Made by a program: the position numbers and the translations under genes | Part shown: piece by piece, positions 61,259 through 64,000 of the stretch | How the letters are laid out: each line of letters begins with the position of its first letter | Position numbering within the stretch: the first letter of the stretch is position 1 | Assembly: GCF_010093535.1 (NCBI RefSeq) | Contig: NW_022985180.1 | Coordinates: forward strand, 1,119,260 to 1,183,259 | Direction of reading: 5' to 3' | DNA length: 64,000 nucleotides | From: Lindgomyces ingoldianus | Taxonomy: Eukaryota > Ascomycota > Dothideomycetes > Pleosporales > Lindgomycetaceae | Notes under the pieces: model-generated | Told to the model about the DNA's origin: nothing | The model's database searches: none | The model's input: the letters and a program-made list of their open reading frames with translations, nothing else

Positions 61259-62367
61259 GCTGCTATTACTTTTTTACTTAGTATAAAAAAAAATCTGCTT
61301 TAGAACTAGGTTATTATAGTCTCTAAAAATAGCTAGACAATAAATAAGCTTAGGCTGCAGTAGTTAAAGCACTTTAATAAGTATATAAAAAAAAGAGTTA
61401 TAAGCGCTTATTAGCTTTTTATTATTAATAGCTATAAAAGCTATAACTTACTTAATTTTTAGTAGTACTATAAGAAGAATAAGATTATTACTATTTATAT
61501 GCCTTTACACTTATTACACTTTTTATAGCCTCTTAATATAGGTTATTTTACCTCTTTAAAAAAAGTGTATAAGTGCTAAGCTAAAAATCTTATATGTAAC
61601 TAGATTACTTATATTATAAAACTTAAGTTCCTACTATGCTTTATACGTGCTTATAATGTAGTAATTACTTTTAGTAATATCTAAAAAGGGTTTTAAAGCG
61701 CTAGTTTAGTTCTATTTAACTTAAAATAAGTTAAAATAGCCTTTAACATCTAGTTATATACTTTATTACTACTACTACTTATTAATAATAAGCCCTAGTA
61801 GTTATAAACTCTAAGTAATACTCTTAAATTTAAGTTATAATTAATGCTTATAAAAGTAAAAATTTAAGAGCATATAGATAGCTTACTAACATCTATAGTA
61901 AAGGCCTTTAAAAAAGTCTTAAAAGGGGCATTAATTATTACACATAAGCTAGTGTTAGTGTAAAAAGAGATTATAAAGCTTTAAGCAGTAAATAAAGCTG
62001 CTACATAATATAGATTACATAAAAGAAAGTAAATTTAGGCAAAAAAGACTTTAATAGTTAAAGATAGAGCTTATCTAACTGCTTTAAAAAAGTTTAAAGC
62101 GCGTAGTAATAGAAAGAAGCTAAAGACGCAGGTACACGCTAAAAGAGGTAAGCTAAGTTAAAGGCAATATAGGCAGTGCAATTAGACTAGGCATGTCTTA
62201 TATATATGTAAGAAAGTAGCAGAAGTAGACTCTAAATAATATCTTGTGTTGTATTGCTCTATATAGGGCTAAAGTGGGCTGTTTTGCGCCAGAATGGGGT
62301 GGTTTTAGTGGGGGCTTGGCAAAAGTGGCCGGCCAACCCGTGCGGCCGGCCAACCCGTTAGGTACGT

Positions 62368-63119
62368 CATAGCTATTAACACCTTTTACAGCTTTATAAA
62401 GACTTTAAAAGTAACATCTTTTATAAAGCTAAATCTTTACCTCTAAGCTGTTGTTTTTATTATACACTAAGTCTTCTCTATAACGCTAAACCTTAGAGAC
62501 AGCATAATTACTAGCTTAAAGTTAACTCTTATGCTTTACATAATACTCTAGCTGCGCTAGCAGCAACTTTTTTAGCCTTAGCTAAACATTATCCTACTCT
62601 AGAGTAAAAGAGACTCTAAAGTTAAAGTAATTATTAGTTAAGAAATTATAAAAGCTAAAAGACTTTCTAGGGCTAGAGTAGAGTGTTTTAAAGAGAAAAA
62701 ATTATAATTAAGCAAGATAACAAAAGCTAGCATGATAAGAAACTGTAGATTATTAGAAGAAGGATTAAGATAAGGCAGTACGCCTTTTATAATTAAGAAG
62801 CTAGAAGATCTAGCTTATTATAATAATTAATAATAGAATAGGCTAGTAAATAGTAAGGTATAAGATAAGAGTAAAGCAAAAAGTTAACTATACTTATAAG
62901 AAGCTATTTAGCTAACTAATTAGAATAAGCTGCTACAGACTGTAGAGGTTCAAAGATGTGGACTAGTCTTCACCGCTCGCATATAAGGTTCTGGCCGAAT
63001 CTGCTGAGACACTAGATTCTATTAACCTACTTAATTTGTTCATACTATCCTTTAAAGCATGATGGCGAGCAATCTTCTACACTCTGCTTGCCCTTCTTTA
63101 GACCTGTGACGAGGGCAGG
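62368..63119. other. Unassigned, AT-rich then balanced from about 62940
   Basis: 62368-62930 is RIP-like with no recognisable element. From 62940 composition rises and the sequence may hold the decayed 5' part of the P450 gene, but no I-helix motif is seen. Confidence 0.45.
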
Positions 63120-63623
63120 TCTGTTGATATTGACTCTTTCTAAAACCGCAAAAATGCTGCAGACTTTAACCCGCGAGCGATGGCAGTGGTGTACAAGTCC
63201 CTTTAGTTGTACCCGCCCATCTGTTGCGTGCGTTGTCAGAAGCGAGTGGATATTGAGTATGTTCAACGACACCCTCTATACTGGGGCTCGAATGCCCAGG
63301 TGTGGGACCCTACGCGTTTTCTGGACGAGAATAACAAGATTAAAACTTCGCTTCTCCAGCCTGCAGCAGCTTGGATGCCTTTTGTTGTTGGGTCTTTGAA
63401 ATGCCCTTCTGCGAACGGGTATTCTGCGCAGCTTGTTGTAGTCATCATCAGCGAAATTTTAAATCAAATACTTCCGGGCCAGGATGGCAAGGATGGACTT
63501 TATTGGAGGCTACAAGGTCCAGAGTGGGATCCCGCTACATCGGCGGAACCCTTAAGGCCTGGCCGAGAGGAGTACGGCACGGTAAAGGCTGTTGTTGAGT
63601 GGACAAATACTTTATCTTGTTAA
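63120..63623 (+). pseudogene. Cytochrome P450 pseudogene, C-terminal part
   Basis: In one frame ending at the stop 63621-63623: the K-helix region reads AVVYKSL-stop-LYPPICCVR (63183-63230), where the conserved ExxR appears as K..stop (AAG at 63195, TAG at 63204). Then HPLYWGSNAQVWDPTRF (63264-63320, the PERF-like block), and the heme-binding loop PFVVGSLKCPSANG with the axial Cys at 63402-63404, followed by the L helix (YSAQLVVVIISEIL). The lesions are C-to-T/G-to-A type. The N-terminal two thirds (membrane anchor, I helix) are missing. The ancestral enzyme would be a heme monooxygenase of the endoplasmic reticulum. Subfamily cannot be assigned. Confidence 0.78.
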
Positions 63624-64000
63624 AGTAACACAATTAGTTTTAAGGTTGTCTGAAAAGTCATATTAGTAGCGGTGAGAGCTAAGGTGGAGCGTTTGCAATT
63701 TGGGTGGTCAGCTACCTCGTGGATAATCTTTTGGACTGCAGAACGTTCCTTAGTAGCCTGAATTACAGCCCTTTCCCAAGTTGTTTCCAATTTACGTGAA
63801 TACTTTGAACGTAGAACTCATATTGCACAGGTATCAACTAGTTATCCGGCATGCGCCCGTACGGGTGTCTTGCGCCATGGGTTATCAAAGGCGATAGCGT
63901 TAGCAAAGTGTGTTAGCTTATAAATAACATAATAACACACGCTCAGAATGAAGTCCTTGCGGCATTTTAAGTTATCGAAGCAATGTCGCTCCTTATAGCA
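63624..64000. other. Unassigned balanced sequence at window end
   Basis: No recognisable frame. Composition is close to the gene islands, so a gene may begin beyond the window. Confidence 0.45.

Larger units (their letters stand above)
54604..62367 (+). mobile_element. Second Fot1/pogo-type transposon, split by two insertions
   Basis: Ends ACGTACCTAAC...GTTAGGTACGT. The TIRs carry tandem GGGTTGGCCGGCC-type motifs and differ from those of the element at 1215, so this is a sister subfamily. Left flank TA, right flank CA (one transition from TA). Subtracting the family A element with its TSD (5668 bp) and the solo LTR with its TSD (235 bp) leaves 1861 bp, against 1865 bp for the first element. 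Transposase vestiges: NMYNFN-like before 55192, LLVINSYKSYN near 61420-61450, the HLLQPLD-type block near 61510-61540. Confidence 0.92.

Overview
The window reads as a stretch of a filamentous ascomycete chromosome, probably a dothideomycete close to the Pleosporales. This rests on the RIP-style decay, short GT-AG introns (46-66 nt in most cases), chromodomain Ty3/gypsy and Ty1/copia retroelements, Fot1/pogo-type DNA transposons, and two protein families that I recognise from memory in that group. About 80% of the window is very AT-rich with almost no open frame. Recognisable protein motifs in it are broken by C-to-T / G-to-A changes (Gln and Trp codons to stop, the reverse transcriptase YIDD box to YINN), the signature of repeat-induced point mutation (RIP). 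Three more balanced islands hold genes: 29.9-31.1 kb, 33.1-40.3 kb and 62.9-64.0 kb.

Layout. 1-7191: the 5' part of a minus-strand element of LTR family A, then a decayed gypsy body (C2) carrying a Fot1/pogo-type transposon (1215-3079) and an internally deleted LTR element D (4388-5578). 7192-19400: full family A chromovirus on the minus strand, split by a full Ty1/copia element B (8146-14683). 19503-26263: full family A element on the plus strand, split by a 1.1-kb palindromic fold-back transposon (24207-25307). 26.7-27.8 kb: a RIP-destroyed G-domain GTPase gene. 29101-29641: 3' end of a D element. 29661-29901: a MITE. 30171-30923: an intact three-exon gene for a small cysteine-rich secreted or surface protein. 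31-34 kb: decayed sequence with a 20-bp tandem repeat holding an assembly gap, and a fresh solo LTR. 34216-36424: pseudogene of a multi-pass fungal membrane protein. 37332-38900: intact gene for a 503-residue secreted protein. 39082-39699 (minus): C2H2 zinc-finger pseudogene. 40383-48055: full gypsy element C on the minus strand. 48939-50037: second fold-back copy. 50.2-54.6 kb: pieces of B and D, a solo LTR and two copies of a small TIR element with internal 10-bp repeats. 54604-62367: second Fot1-like transposon, split by a third full family A element (55193-60855) and by a non-mutated solo LTR (61029-61258). 63120-63623: cytochrome P450 pseudogene.

Nearly every mobile element can be closed with a target-site duplication (TSD): CATAA, CACTA and ATAAG for A, CTATT for B, GGCAC for C, ATTAT for D, TA for the Fot-like elements. 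When insertions are subtracted the sizes agree: family A copies come to 5658-5666 bp and the two Fot-like elements to 1865 and 1861 bp. Two patterns cut across families. The outer edge of each LTR pair is much less mutated than the inner edge of its partner LTR. All elements shorter than about 420 bp are almost free of RIP, while all longer ones are saturated. The gene islands carry the same class of lesion: most premature stops in the pseudogenes are C-to-T type. The only clearly intact genes are the two for secreted proteins.
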